64,000 nt of DNA from Prado023 sp963700395 (GTDB lineage: Bacteria > Actinomycetota > Actinomycetes > S36-B12 > CAIYMF01): positions 186,001-250,000 of the forward strand of contig CAVOXI010000008.1 in NCBI GenBank assembly GCA_963700395.1, in the 5' to 3' direction. Within the stretch, counting starts at the first letter, position 1. The number at the start of each line of letters is the position of its first letter. A program made the position numbers and the translations under genes. Below are positions 1 to 8,139 of the stretch, piece after piece. A model generated the notes under the pieces. It was not told the DNA's origin. It was given only the letters and a program-made list of their open reading frames with translations, and did not search any database.

Positions 1-1439
1 CCCAGGGCGGGCCCCTGCGCGGAGTCGATCGTGCTCAGCGGCAGGTTGATCACGTCGGCGTACAGCTGCATCAGGAACGCGTTCTTCAACAACCCGCCCG
101 CGACCACCAGCTCCGTGACCGGCACGCCTGACTCGGTGAACGACTCGATGATCCGCCGCGTGCCGAAGGCGGTGGACTCCATCAGGGCGCGGTACTGGTC
201 CTCGGGGCGGGTGGCCAGCGTCTGGCCCACGATCACCCCGGACAGCTCATGGTCGACGAGCACGGAACGGTTCCCGCTGTGCCAGTCGAGGGCCACCAGC
301 CCGTGCTCACCCACACGCTGCCGGGCGGCCAGGGCGGTCAGGTGGTCGTGCAGCGAGACACCGTCGGCCGCGGCGGCCTGCGCGTAGGAGGCCGGCACGC
401 AGTTGTCCACGAACCAGCCGAAGATGTCGCCCACACCGCTCTGCCCCGCCTCGTACCCCCACAGCCCGGGGGTGATGCCGCCATCGACGACCCCGCACAT
501 CCCGGGGACCTCGTGCAGGGACTCCCCGTTCATCACATGACAGGTCGAGGTCCCCATGATCGCCACCATCTGACCCGGATCGATGGCCTGCGCCGCAGGC
601 GCGGTGACATGCGCGTCCACATTGCCGACCGCCACGGCGATCCCCTCGGGCAGGCCGGTCCACGCCGCCGCCTGTGCGGTGAGGCCACCGGCGCGAGCGC
701 CGAGCTGACCGATCGGGTGCTCGAGCTTGGTGGTCACGAAGTCCGCGAACTCCGGGTTCAGGGCAGCCAGGAACTCCGGCGACGGGTAGGCGCCGTCCTG
801 GAGGATGCCCTTGTAGCCGGCGGTGCAGGCGTTGCGCACGTAGGTGCCGCACAGCTGCCAGATGATCCAGTCCGCCGCCTCGACCCAGTGCTCGATCGCG
901 GCATAGACCTCCGGGGCCTCCTCGAGGACCTGCAGCCCCTTGGCGAACTCCCACTCCGAGGAGATCAGCCCGCCATAGCGCGGCAGCCACGACTCCCCAC
1001 GCTCAGCGGCCAGCGCGTTGATCCTGTCGGCCTGGGGTTGGGCGGCGTGGTGCTTCCACAGCTTCACGTACGCGTGCGGGCTGCCGGCGAACTCGGGCAG
1101 CTCATTGAGCGGGGTGCCATCTCCCGTCGTGGGGACCATGGTGCAGGCCGTGAAGTCCGTCCCGATCCCGACCACGTCGAGGGGGTCGATGCCGGCCAGC
1201 CGCACAGCCTCAGGCACCGCAACCCGCAGCACGTCGACGTAGTCGCTGGGTACCTGCAGGGCCCAGTCCGGACCCAGGGGGGTGACGCCGTCAGGAAGGA
1301 CACGGTCCAGGACCGCGTGCGGGTAGTCCAGGGAGGCCCCCGCCAACTCCGCACCGTCGCTGACCCGCACCACGACAGCACGACCCGACAAGGACCCGAA
1401 GTCGACCCCGACCACGTAGGACTCGCGCTGTTCGTCCAC
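1..1439 (-). CDS. araB: ribulokinase, C-terminus cut by window edge
   Basis: FGGY-family sugar kinase that phosphorylates L-ribulose to L-ribulose 5-phosphate in cytoplasmic L-arabinose catabolism. The frame is open for about 480 codons to the window edge; ribulokinases are usually about 550-565 residues, so roughly the last 80 are missing. Visible signs are the N-terminal phosphate-binding stretch GVDFGSLSGRA, the internal GNVDAH and GTSTCHVM segments, and the C-terminal ATP-binding stretch VVAGGLLKN. The GTG start follows an AGGAGG-like site about nine bases upstream. A LacI-type palindrome sits just upstream, which suggests sugar-responsive repression. Partner genes (araA, araD) would lie off the left edge. 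The family call is secure; substrate preference for ribulose is by similarity. Confidence 0.9.
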   Translation of the reverse strand, partial: MDEQRESYVVGVDFGSLSGRAVVVRVSDGAELAGASLDYPHAVLDRVLPDGVTPLGPDWALQVPSDYVDVLRVAVPEAVRLAGIDPLDVVGIGTDFTACTMVPTTGDGTPLNELPEFAGSPHAYVKLWKHHAAQPQADRINALAAERGESWLPRYGGLISSEWEFAKGLQVLEEAPEVYAAIEHWVEAADWIIWQLCGTYVRNACTAGYKGILQDGAYPSPEFLAALNPEFADFVTTKLEHPIGQLGARAGGLTAQAAAWTGLPEGIAVAVGNVDAHVTAPAAQAIDPGQMVAIMGTSTCHVMNGESLHEVPGMCGVVDGGITPGLWGYEAGQSGVGDIFGWFVDNCVPASYAQAAAADGVSLHDHLTALAARQRVGEHGLVALDWHSGNRSVLVDHELSGVIVGQTLATRPEDQYRALMESTAFGTRRIIESFTESGVPVTELVVAGGLLKNAFLMQLYADVINLPLSTIDSAQGPAL

Positions 1440-1468
1440 TCCGCACACCCTCCTCGGTTGCCTGCGCA

Positions 1469-1486
1469 ATTGTTAGCGCGCACAAT
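1469..1486. promoter_or_regulatory. LacI-family-like operator upstream of araB
   Basis: An 18-base imperfect palindrome ATTGTTAGCGCGCACAAT has 7 of 9 symmetric pairs and lies 30 bases upstream of the araB start. The central CG and TGTTAGC-type half-site resemble LacI/GalR-family operators controlling sugar genes in actinobacteria. No regulator gene is in the window, so the binding protein is inferred. Confidence 0.5.
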
Positions 1487-1704
1487 GAGGCCGAGTCAAG
1501 CGTTGCACCATCCGACTGTTCACGAGTCGATAACGATTTGGTAACGGGGCCTTCACTCGGAAGCGTTCCGGCTGGATCCGCGCCTGATCCGGCCGGAATC
1601 CGGCGAAAGCGGGCGCAAACCCGGACGTACTCCCGCAAGACGCCGCCCACGCGGGAAGATCCGGGCTCAGGGCCAGGACGGCTCACCATCACGACAAGTC
1701 CCGC

Positions 1705-1718
1705 TGAGAGCGATAACA
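1705..1718. promoter_or_regulatory. second possible LacI-type site
   Basis: The 14-mer TGAGAGCGATAACA has the NNCG core and TGA/ACA ends of many actinobacterial LacI-family operators, though its symmetry is weaker than that of the site nearer araB. It lies about 265 bases upstream of araB in otherwise empty DNA. Two sites could allow looping repression, but this one is tentative. Confidence 0.3.
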
Positions 1719-1899
1719 ACGACAGTTGCCCAGATCGCCCATTGCATGGCTCTTCCAGTCCATGCCAGCCACGCACCGCCCGAGCTGGCCGTGCGCGGGT
1801 GGCGTTGGGCCAGCCCGCTCACTGCTCACGCCGTTCGACGATCCACATCGTGATCACGGACTGCCGGCGCAGGGACTTCTGACCTGCGGTCCTGCTCGG

Positions 1900-1972
1900 T
1901 GCCCCCGGCAGGATTCGAACCTGCGGCCTGTGGTTTAGGAAACCATCGCTCTATCCCCTGAGCTACGGGGGC
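1900..1972 (-). tRNA. tRNA-Arg (anticodon CCT)
   Basis: The complementary strand folds as a complete 73-base tRNA. The acceptor stem GCCCCCG pairs with CGGGGGC, followed by a normal D arm (GCTC/GAGC). The anticodon loop TTCCTAA gives CCT, and the T arm is GCAGG-TTCGAAT-CCTGC. The discriminator is A and CCA is not encoded. It decodes AGG. Confidence 0.96.
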
Positions 1973-2006
1973 CCTCCCGCCGGACCCGTGACGTGCCCGG
2001 CGCACG

Positions 2007-3425
2007 TCAGATTGTCGCAGATGCCGCGGGATTGACCGAGCGGGTGACCTCCGACAGCTCGCGCAACGCCAGCCCGACGTGATCCACGAGCCGATCAAGG
2101 TCCGGCAGCGCGGCGGCATCCGCGGTGACGGCGATCGTCAGGCGCTCGGCGTAGGACACCAGGGCGAACGTGCACCGCACGTCCAGCGCCACCGGGACGT
2201 ACGCGACGAACTCCAGCAGACGACGGCCAGCGAGGCGACGCACCTCTCGGGGGCCGGACACGTTCGTCGCGGCCACGTTCACACGCCTCTGCCCAGCCAC
2301 GGCGTACTTGCGCGACGCGCGAGCGAGCAGGACCGCGGGGATGTGGTCGGCAAGGCGCACGACCGCCTCGGTCCCCGTCGCAACCCCCTGGGACTTCTGC
2401 TCAGCGGTGCGCTGCATCACCCGGGACAGCTGCCCAGCTGGGTCGGGCACATCCACCGGCAGGTTCACGAACATGGCCGACGTCTCGTTCGTCGTGGCGG
2501 CCGATCCCGCCCGGCTGCGCCCCGCGACTGGGACGATGGTACGCAGGACGATCGTCCCGAGCGGCTGGCCGCGATCCAGGAGGTACCGGCGCAGCGCCCC
2601 GGTGAGGGCGGTCAGGAAGATGTCGTTCACGGTGCATCCGGTCGCGGTCCGGAGATCCGCCAGGGCTGCGCGCTCGATCCCCGTCCACCCCCACAGCCGC
2701 TCACCGCTCAGGGTCCCGTTGAGGATGCTGGGCGGCAGGTCAGGGCGCACCACGGCGGCAAGCCCCGCACGCACGCGCTGCATCGACCTGCGCGCATCAC
2801 CCGGGGACAGCACCGCACGCAGGAGCGCCCTGATCAGGCGGAACGGAAGCCAGAGTGCCCACGTCGCGCCCGAAGCGGCGAGGGCGCCTCGGGACGACGC
2901 TGGGCGGGCCGCGACCAGCCGAGCCGCTGGACGCCGATCAGGTGTGGCCGTCGGCTCCGGGTCGAGGACGGACTGGACCACGTCGGCCCCCGACCGCCCG
3001 TCGACCATCGCGTGATGCGCCTTCGCGACGACCGCCCATCGTCCACCGGACAGGCCGTCGACCTGCCACATCTCCCACATCGGTCGGCCCACGTCGAGCC
3101 GCTCGGCCATGATCCACAGGACCATGGCGCGCAGCTGTGCGTCATCGCCGGGCGGATCGAGCACCGCATGGTGCAGGTGCTCGGCGACCGTGAAGTGCTC
3201 GCTGTCCACCCAGATGGGTCGACCCAGGTCCAGCGGCATGCGCTGGACCCGCCTACGGTGCCAGGGCACCGGGGCCAACCTGGTGGCGATCCGCTCGCAG
3301 AGCTCGCGATGCCCAGGTGCCGGACCCTCGAAGATGAGCACCGACCCCACGTGCAGCGGTTGGACGTCGGTCTCCATCCAGAGGAACCCGGCCTCCAGTG
3401 CGTTGAGCCGACCGTCGCCGGTCAC
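2007..3425 (-). CDS. WS/DGAT family O-acyltransferase
   Basis: Wax ester synthase/diacylglycerol acyltransferase, which transfers acyl groups from acyl-CoA to diacylglycerol or fatty alcohols to make storage lipid. The 472-residue length is typical. The catalytic HHxxxDG motif is intact (HHAMVDG, residues 137-143) and the N-terminus (LNALEAGFLWMETDVQPLHVG) is characteristic. The C-terminal half holds the family NVSGPREVRRLAG segment. It is transcribed alone, away from the pirin gene. Actinomycetes often carry several paralogues, so whether it makes triacylglycerol or wax esters cannot be read from sequence. It begins at an ATG, and no other start looks better. Confidence 0.9.
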   Translation of the reverse strand: MTGDGRLNALEAGFLWMETDVQPLHVGSVLIFEGPAPGHRELCERIATRLAPVPWHRRRVQRMPLDLGRPIWVDSEHFTVAEHLHHAVLDPPGDDAQLRAMVLWIMAERLDVGRPMWEMWQVDGLSGGRWAVVAKAHHAMVDGRSGADVVQSVLDPEPTATPDRRPAARLVAARPASSRGALAASGATWALWLPFRLIRALLRAVLSPGDARRSMQRVRAGLAAVVRPDLPPSILNGTLSGERLWGWTGIERAALADLRTATGCTVNDIFLTALTGALRRYLLDRGQPLGTIVLRTIVPVAGRSRAGSAATTNETSAMFVNLPVDVPDPAGQLSRVMQRTAEQKSQGVATGTEAVVRLADHIPAVLLARASRKYAVAGQRRVNVAATNVSGPREVRRLAGRRLLEFVAYVPVALDVRCTFALVSYAERLTIAVTADAAALPDLDRLVDHVGLALRELSEVTRSVNPAASATI

Positions 3426-3552
3426 ATCTCCAGTGTGGCACCGGCCACTCTCCAGTGTCCTTCCTCCGCAGGCGTCCCGGGGTGTGCGCCAACGGCTCAG
3501 GTCGGCGCTGCCTCCCGTTGCGCCTGCGCTCCTCCGGGGCGACGCTGGGGCA

Positions 3553-4461
3553 ATGTCGATCGAGGTTCACGACGGGGTCGCGGCCCAGGTCGGACGGATG
3601 CGCGTGCGACGCGTGCTGCCCCGCCGCCGGCTGCGCACCATCGGAGCATGGTGCTTCGCCGACCACATGGGTCCGGCCGAGGTGACCGAGACTGCCGGGC
3701 TCGATGTCGGCCCGCACCCGCACACCGGCCTGCAGACCGTCACGTGGTTGATGGAGGGCGCGGTGCTGCACCGCGACAGCCTGGGCTCGGAGCAGCTCAT
3801 CCGCCCCGGGCAGGTGAACCTGATGACAGCGGGTCGGGGCGTGGTCCACGCCGAGGAGAGCCGGGGCACCTATCAGGGCACGCTGCAGGGGATGCAGCTG
3901 TGGGTCGCGCAACCCGAGGACTCCCGCCACGGCGAGCCCGGGTTCGAGCACCACGGGGACCTGCCGGTCGTGGAATGGGGCGGGGCGTCGGCGACGCTGA
4001 TCGCCGGGACCTACATGGGGGCAACGTCTCCCGCGGCGTTCGCCACCGAGCTGCTCGGCATGCAGGCCACGGTCCAGGCGGGGGTGACGACCTTCCCGCT
4101 GCGCCCGGAGTTCGAGCACGCGATCATCGCCCTGGATGGGCCGCTGCTGGTCGGCGACGAGCAGGCCGCCCCGCGCACCGCCACCCATCCCGGCCAGATC
4201 GCGGCGCTCACGCCGGGGCGATCAGAGGTCGACGTCGAGGCCCGTCAGGAGACGCGGCTGATGCTCCTGGGCGGCGTCCCCTTCCCCGAGCCGGTGTTCA
4301 TGTGGTGGAACTTCGTCGCACGCAGCGCCGATGAGGTGTCGACGTTCTACGCCGACTGGCGCGACCAGGGGCAGCGTTTCGGCGAGGTCGACTCGACGCT
4401 GAGCCGGATCGCCGCACCCCCGCCGCCATGGGAGCCGATCCGCACGACTGGGCCGCTGTAG
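3553..4461 (+). CDS. pirin family protein
   Basis: A 302-residue bicupin of the pirin family, iron-binding proteins some of which have quercetin 2,3-dioxygenase activity. Metal ligands are visible in the N-terminal cupin: H55, H57, H99 and E101 in HPHTGLQ and GRGVVHAEES. The segment GAWCFADHMGP (31-41) is typical. The C-terminal cupin is recognisable by FWWNFVAR-like MWWNFVARS. Its open frame extends further upstream, but conserved sequence starts at MSIEVHDG. The ribosome binding site is weak. The physiological substrate is unknown. Confidence 0.88.
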   Translation: MSIEVHDGVAAQVGRMRVRRVLPRRRLRTIGAWCFADHMGPAEVTETAGLDVGPHPHTGLQTVTWLMEGAVLHRDSLGSEQLIRPGQVNLMTAGRGVVHAEESRGTYQGTLQGMQLWVAQPEDSRHGEPGFEHHGDLPVVEWGGASATLIAGTYMGATSPAAFATELLGMQATVQAGVTTFPLRPEFEHAIIALDGPLLVGDEQAAPRTATHPGQIAALTPGRSEVDVEARQETRLMLLGGVPFPEPVFMWWNFVARSADEVSTFYADWRDQGQRFGEVDSTLSRIAAPPPPWEPIRTTGPL

Positions 4462-4482
4462 GGGAGGCATCGACGGGCGGAC

Positions 4483-4512
4483 TTGATCACTGCATACCCC
4501 CCGGGGTATGCT
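4483..4512 (+). promoter_or_regulatory. promoter of the small Cys-rich gene
   Basis: TTGATC and TATGCT are separated by 18 bases, giving a recognisable housekeeping -35/-10 pair. Predicted transcription starts about 23 bases before the ATG at 4542. The CsoR-like operator lies almost entirely within the spacer and covers most of the -10 element. Confidence 0.5.
4492..4511. promoter_or_regulatory. CsoR/CstR-type operator
   Basis: GCATACCCCCCGGGGTATGC is an inverted repeat with perfect 9-base arms around a 2-base centre. It matches the ATACCC...GGGTAT pattern bound by the CsoR/RcnR/CstR family of copper- or persulfide-sensing repressors. It fills the spacer of the promoter in front of a small cysteine-rich gene, the expected position for steric repression. 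No csoR gene is in the window. Confidence 0.6.
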
Positions 4513-4541
4513 TGCGCTACCACGAACTCAAGGAGAAGCCC

Positions 4542-4658
4542 ATGTGCAGCCCCGCGATCTGCCGTTCCTGCGGCAAGGTGACCTACTCCGGCTGCGGCCG
4601 CCACGTCGACCAGGTGATGGCCGGCGTGCCCGAGCCCAGGCAGTGCACCTGCCGCTGA
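4542..4658 (+). CDS. small cysteine-rich protein (38 aa)
   Basis: A 38-residue protein with six cysteines, starting MCSPAICRSCGK and ending QCTCR. The ATG follows a good AAGGAG site. I recall similar tiny CxxCxxCGK...GCG.HVDQV proteins as widespread in actinobacteria, but I know no assigned function. The paired cysteines suggest metal or thiol chemistry. The CsoR/CstR-like operator in its promoter points to copper or reactive sulfur as the signal. It stands alone, with the FUSC gene starting 38 bases after its stop. Coding is likely; function is inferred only from context. Confidence 0.75.
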   Translation: MCSPAICRSCGKVTYSGCGRHVDQVMAGVPEPRQCTCR

Positions 4659-4695
4659 CCGGCTGACCCGCTGCGGGCACCATAGGGTCGGCGCC

Positions 4696-5835
4696 ATGGA
4701 ACGTGCGCCCGCCTCAGCCCACGCCGCCCGCGCAGGTCGGGCCGCCCTCGGTCTCTCGACCGAGGGCCTGGCCGAGGTCCGTCGTTCGTGGCGGATCATC
4801 GTGCAGGCCACGCTCGCGGCCTCGCTGGCCTACGCCGCCGCGCTGGCGCTCGGGCACGAGCAGCCGTTCTTCGCGCCGATCGCAGCCATCGCCACCGTCG
4901 CGGTGTCGCTGGCCCATCGCCTGCGGCGGTCCGCGGAGCTCCTCCTCGGCAACGCCCTGGGCATCTTCTTCGCCGACCTGCTCATCGCCCGGATCGGCAC
5001 GGGAGTGTGGCAGCTGGGGCTGGTCGTGGCGATCGCGCTGACCACCGCGATCATGGCCGGCGGCGGGCCGATCCTGATCATGCAGGCCTCCTCGGCAGCC
5101 ATCCTGATCGCGACCCTGACGCCGCCGACCGCAGCGCAACCCTGGAACACCGGCCGTGTCGTCGACGCCCTCGTCGGTGGGTTCGTCGGACTGGCGGTCT
5201 CCGCGCTGGTGATGCCCGTCGATCCCGCACGCCATGCGCAGCAGTCAACCCTCCCCGTCATCTCCACCATCGCGGCCGGATACCGGAGGGTGGCAGCCGC
5301 CCTGACCGCGCGCGACTCCGAGGAGTCACGCGCCGCGCTGGAGGGCCTTCGCAGCACCGCGCCCATCCTTGCGTCCTTCCACGCCGGGCTGGACGCGACC
5401 CGGGAGTCCGTGCGGCTCTCACCCTGGTACTGGGGGCAGCGCCAGACCCTGGCGACCTACACGATGGCCGGCGCGCACCTCGACAACGCCCTGCGCAACC
5501 TGCGCGTGCTGGCTCGGCAGGCGTCGGTCGCCCTCGATCGCGACGATGCCATCCCCGCGGAGATCCCGCTGGCGCTGGCCGACCTCGCCACGGGCGTCGA
5601 GGGCCTTGCGCCCATGCTCGCCGGCGACACCGGGGCCGAGCAGGTGCGCGCCGTGATCCTCGATGCGGTCACGACGGCAACCCGGGCCCCCACTGAGGGC
5701 CTGTTCACCGTCCCGATGGTGGCCCAGATCCGGCTCTCCGCCTCCGACCTCCTGCAGGCCACGGACATGACCGTGGCCGAGGCCGCCGCAGCGATCCGCG
5801 CGCTGGAGGACCCCTCGGGACCTCAGCCCGGCTGA
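4696..5835 (+). CDS. FUSC/aromatic acid exporter-like membrane protein
   Basis: A 379-residue integral membrane protein with an N-terminal cluster of hydrophobic helices (about residues 30-180) followed by a soluble helical C-terminal half. The helix pattern and the segment ALGHEQPFFAPIAAIATVAVS match the FUSC/ArAE (YccS/DUF939-like) family, some members of which export aromatic acids. The substrate is unknown. A short hairpin, CCCGGC-tga-GCCGGG, spans the stop codon and may help termination before the iron-regulated feo operon. Whether it shares a transcript with the small cysteine-rich gene is unclear. Confidence 0.75.
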   Translation: MERAPASAHAARAGRAALGLSTEGLAEVRRSWRIIVQATLAASLAYAAALALGHEQPFFAPIAAIATVAVSLAHRLRRSAELLLGNALGIFFADLLIARIGTGVWQLGLVVAIALTTAIMAGGGPILIMQASSAAILIATLTPPTAAQPWNTGRVVDALVGGFVGLAVSALVMPVDPARHAQQSTLPVISTIAAGYRRVAAALTARDSEESRAALEGLRSTAPILASFHAGLDATRESVRLSPWYWGQRQTLATYTMAGAHLDNALRNLRVLARQASVALDRDDAIPAEIPLALADLATGVEGLAPMLAGDTGAEQVRAVILDAVTTATRAPTEGLFTVPMVAQIRLSASDLLQATDMTVAEAAAAIRALEDPSGPQPG

Positions 5836-5854
5836 GCCGGGACCTACGGCCCGC

Positions 5855-5873
5855 TAAGGCAATCCTTACCTCA
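5855..5873. promoter_or_regulatory. IdeR/DtxR iron box upstream of feoA
   Basis: TAAGGCAATCCTTACCTCA matches the 19-base IdeR/DtxR consensus TWAGGTWAGSCTWACCTWA at 16 of 19 positions by hand alignment. It ends four bases before the predicted -10 element of feoA, so iron-loaded IdeR/DtxR should repress the feo operon in iron-replete cells. Confidence 0.75.
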
Positions 5874-5876
5874 AGG

Positions 5877-5882
5877 TAGTCT
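5877..5882 (+). promoter_or_regulatory. -10 element giving a leaderless feoA transcript
   Basis: TAGTCT fits the TANNNT -10 pattern and its last base is seven positions before the A of the feoA ATG. Transcription would start at the start codon itself, as in many leaderless actinobacterial genes. No ribosome binding site is present, which agrees. Confidence 0.5.
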
Positions 5883-5888
5883 GTGCCC

Positions 5889-6158
5889 ATGCTGCTGGAC
5901 GCCGCCCCGACCGGGCAGGTACTCACCGTCCTGCACGCCGGCGGCGTCCCTGAGGGCTCGACGGCACCGGGCAGCACTACTGCCGCCGTGACGCGCAGGC
6001 TCGCGGAGCTGGGCATCAGGCCGGGGGCCTCGTTGCGGGTCCTGGCACGGACCAGCGGCGGCGGGGCGATCCTCAGCATCGGCGACGACCGGATCGCCGT
6101 CTCGAGGCAGATCCTTGCCGGCATCCAGGTCGACGGGGAGGTGGGGGCCCATGGCTGA
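5889..6158 (+). CDS. feoA: ferrous iron transport protein A
   Basis: An 89-residue SH3-like FeoA protein, the small cytoplasmic partner of FeoB in Fe(II) uptake. Recognisable features are the LAELGIRPGASLRVLAR core and the GDDRIAVSRQILAGIQV end. I chose the ATG because a -10 element places the transcript start there; an in-frame GTG two codons upstream is the alternative. Its stop overlaps the feoB start by eight bases, so the two are translationally coupled. The iron box directly upstream predicts iron repression. Confidence 0.9.
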   Translation: MLLDAAPTGQVLTVLHAGGVPEGSTAPGSTTAAVTRRLAELGIRPGASLRVLARTSGGGAILSIGDDRIAVSRQILAGIQVDGEVGAHG

Positions 6159-8139
6159 CGCCGCCGCCAACTGCCACGAGGCTCCCGGGAAGCCGGCGGC
6201 CCAAGGGGCGCGCAGCGTTGCCCTCGTCGGCAGCCCGAACTCCGGCAAGTCCACGCTCTTCAACGCCCTCACCGGTGCCGGACGCGCGGTCGGCAACTAC
6301 CCGGGGACCAGCGTCGAGGTGGGCACCGGTCGGTGGTCCGACCCTGCATTCGGGGAGGTCTCCCTGACCGACCTGCCGGGCGCGTACTCGCTGGACCCGA
6401 TGTCCCCCGACGAGGCGCTGACCGCCGACCTGCTCCATGGCGCGGACCAGGTCGACGCTGTCGTCGTCGTCTGCGACGCTGCGCACCTCGGGCGCTCGCT
6501 CGTGCTCGCCGCGCACGTTCGCCAGCTGCCCGTGCCCGTGGTCGTCGCCCTCACGATGGCCGACGTCGCCTCACGCCGTGGCGTCGAGGTCGACGACGCA
6601 GTCCTCGCCGAGCGCCTGGGGGCACGGGTCGTCCGGCTGGACCCACGGCGCAGGGATGTCCGCGACCTGGCGGATGCGGTGACCGACGCCCTGACCAGTC
6701 CTGCCGCCCACCCGCTGTCGCTGGCCCCGACGGTCAGCGGCTGCCACGCCGGCTGCCCAGCGGGCTGCACGTCGTGCCCACCCATCGCCATGAACGACCT
6801 CACGGCCAGCCTCGACCCCGACGATGACCTCGCCCGCGCCGAGGCGGTCTTCGCGTGGGTCAGCGACACGACCGAGCGGGCCACCACCCGAGACCACGAG
6901 CACCTTCGGACCTGGACCGACAGGATCGACCGCTGGGTCACCGCTCCCCTGCTGGGCCCGGGGATCTTCCTGGGCGTGATGTGGGCGGTCTTCGCCCTGA
7001 CCACCACCGTGGCTGCTCCCCTGCAGGGGGCGCTCGACGCGTTCTTCACCGGCCCGGTGACGTCGCTGACGACGGCCGCGTTCGAGGCGGTCGGCCTCGG
7101 GGGCAGCCTCGTCGAGGGCTTCGTCGTGGACGGCCTCATCGCCGGCGTCGGGATGCTGCTCACGTTCGTGCCGCTCATGGCCATCATGTTCGCGCTGCTG
7201 GCACTGCTCGAGGACTCCGGTTACATGGCTCGCGCCGCTGTCGTGACCGACAGGCTGATGGGCCGCCTCGGCCTGCCCGGCCGCGCGTTCCTCCCGCTGG
7301 TCGTCGGGTTCGGGTGCAACGTCCCCGCGATCTCGGCCGTGCGCGTCCTGCCCGACGCCCGACACCGGCTGCTCACCGCGCTGCTGGTCCCGTTCACCTC
7401 CTGCTCGGCCCGGCTGACCGTCTACGTGATGGTGGCCGCCACGTTCTTCCCCACCCACGCCGGCACCGTCGTGTTCGCGATGTACCTGACGAGCATCCTG
7501 CTGGTGGTCCTCGGCGGGCTGCTGCTGCGCTCCACGCTGATCCGGACGATGGGCTCCGACCCGCTCGTGCTCGACCTGCCGCCCTACCAGCGCCCGTCAC
7601 TGCGGGTCCTGGGATCGGCCACGTGGATGCGGCTGCGCGGGTTCCTCCAGACCGCGTCGGGGATCATCGTGGCCACGGTCGCGCTGGTGTGGGCGCTCGG
7701 CGTCATCCCGGCGCCCGGCACCACGTGGGCCCTGGGCGAGGTCCCGATCGCCGACAGCCTGTACGCGTGGCTGGCCGACCAGGCCACCGTCCTGTTCATC
7801 CCCACCGGGTTCGCCGAGTGGCACGCCATCGGCGCGCTCATGGTGGGCTTCGTCGCGAAGGAGGCCGTGATCTCCTCGTGGGCGCAGACCTACCCGGCTG
7901 ACGTCAACCTGTCGACGGGCGTGTACACGGACTTCGTCGCCAGCTCCGGCGGGCACCCGCAGGCCGCGGCCGCGGCGTTCCTCGTGTTCCTCCTGGCCTA
8001 CACCCCGTGCGTGGCCACGCTGGCCGCCCAGAAGCGCCAGATCGGCACGAAGTGGACAGCCACGGGTGTGGCGATGCAGCTGGCGATGGCGTGGCTGCTC
8101 GCTGTCGTGGTCTTCCAGATCGGCTCGGCGCTGTCATGA
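6151..8139 (+). CDS. feoB: ferrous iron transporter B (GTPase permease)
   Basis: Inner-membrane Fe(II) importer with an N-terminal G-protein domain and a C-terminal membrane domain, 662 residues. The G domain shows G1 GSPNSGKST (27-35), a G2 region in NYPGTSVE, G3 DLPG (74-77) and a G4 that reads TMAD (135-138) where N/TKxD or NMxD is usual. Membrane gate motifs are GFGCNVPAI (387-395) and YTPCVAT (about 617-623). An unusual linker, CHAGCPAGCTSC (198-209), carries four cysteines between the G domain and the first helix. It overlaps both feoA and the feoC-like gene, which indicates a tight operon under the upstream iron box. Confidence 0.95.
   Translation: MADAAANCHEAPGKPAAQGARSVALVGSPNSGKSTLFNALTGAGRAVGNYPGTSVEVGTGRWSDPAFGEVSLTDLPGAYSLDPMSPDEALTADLLHGADQVDAVVVVCDAAHLGRSLVLAAHVRQLPVPVVVALTMADVASRRGVEVDDAVLAERLGARVVRLDPRRRDVRDLADAVTDALTSPAAHPLSLAPTVSGCHAGCPAGCTSCPPIAMNDLTASLDPDDDLARAEAVFAWVSDTTERATTRDHEHLRTWTDRIDRWVTAPLLGPGIFLGVMWAVFALTTTVAAPLQGALDAFFTGPVTSLTTAAFEAVGLGGSLVEGFVVDGLIAGVGMLLTFVPLMAIMFALLALLEDSGYMARAAVVTDRLMGRLGLPGRAFLPLVVGFGCNVPAISAVRVLPDARHRLLTALLVPFTSCSARLTVYVMVAATFFPTHAGTVVFAMYLTSILLVVLGGLLLRSTLIRTMGSDPLVLDLPPYQRPSLRVLGSATWMRLRGFLQTASGIIVATVALVWALGVIPAPGTTWALGEVPIADSLYAWLADQATVLFIPTGFAEWHAIGALMVGFVAKEAVISSWAQTYPADVNLSTGVYTDFVASSGGHPQAAAAAFLVFLLAYTPCVATLAAQKRQIGTKWTATGVAMQLAMAWLLAVVVFQIGSALS

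Larger units (their letters stand above)
1440..1899. other. gene-free stretch between araB and tRNA-Arg
   Basis: About 460 bases hold no convincing gene. Frames here are short, lack ribosome binding sites and have no recognisable protein. The stretch carries the araB promoter region, the two operator-like sites listed separately, and the downstream flank of the tRNA-Arg gene. Confidence 0.6.

Noticed and set aside
249..1544. 431-codon plus-strand frame across araB
   Set aside because: Arg/Gly/Val-rich shadow of the clear ribulokinase on the other strand; no conserved motif.
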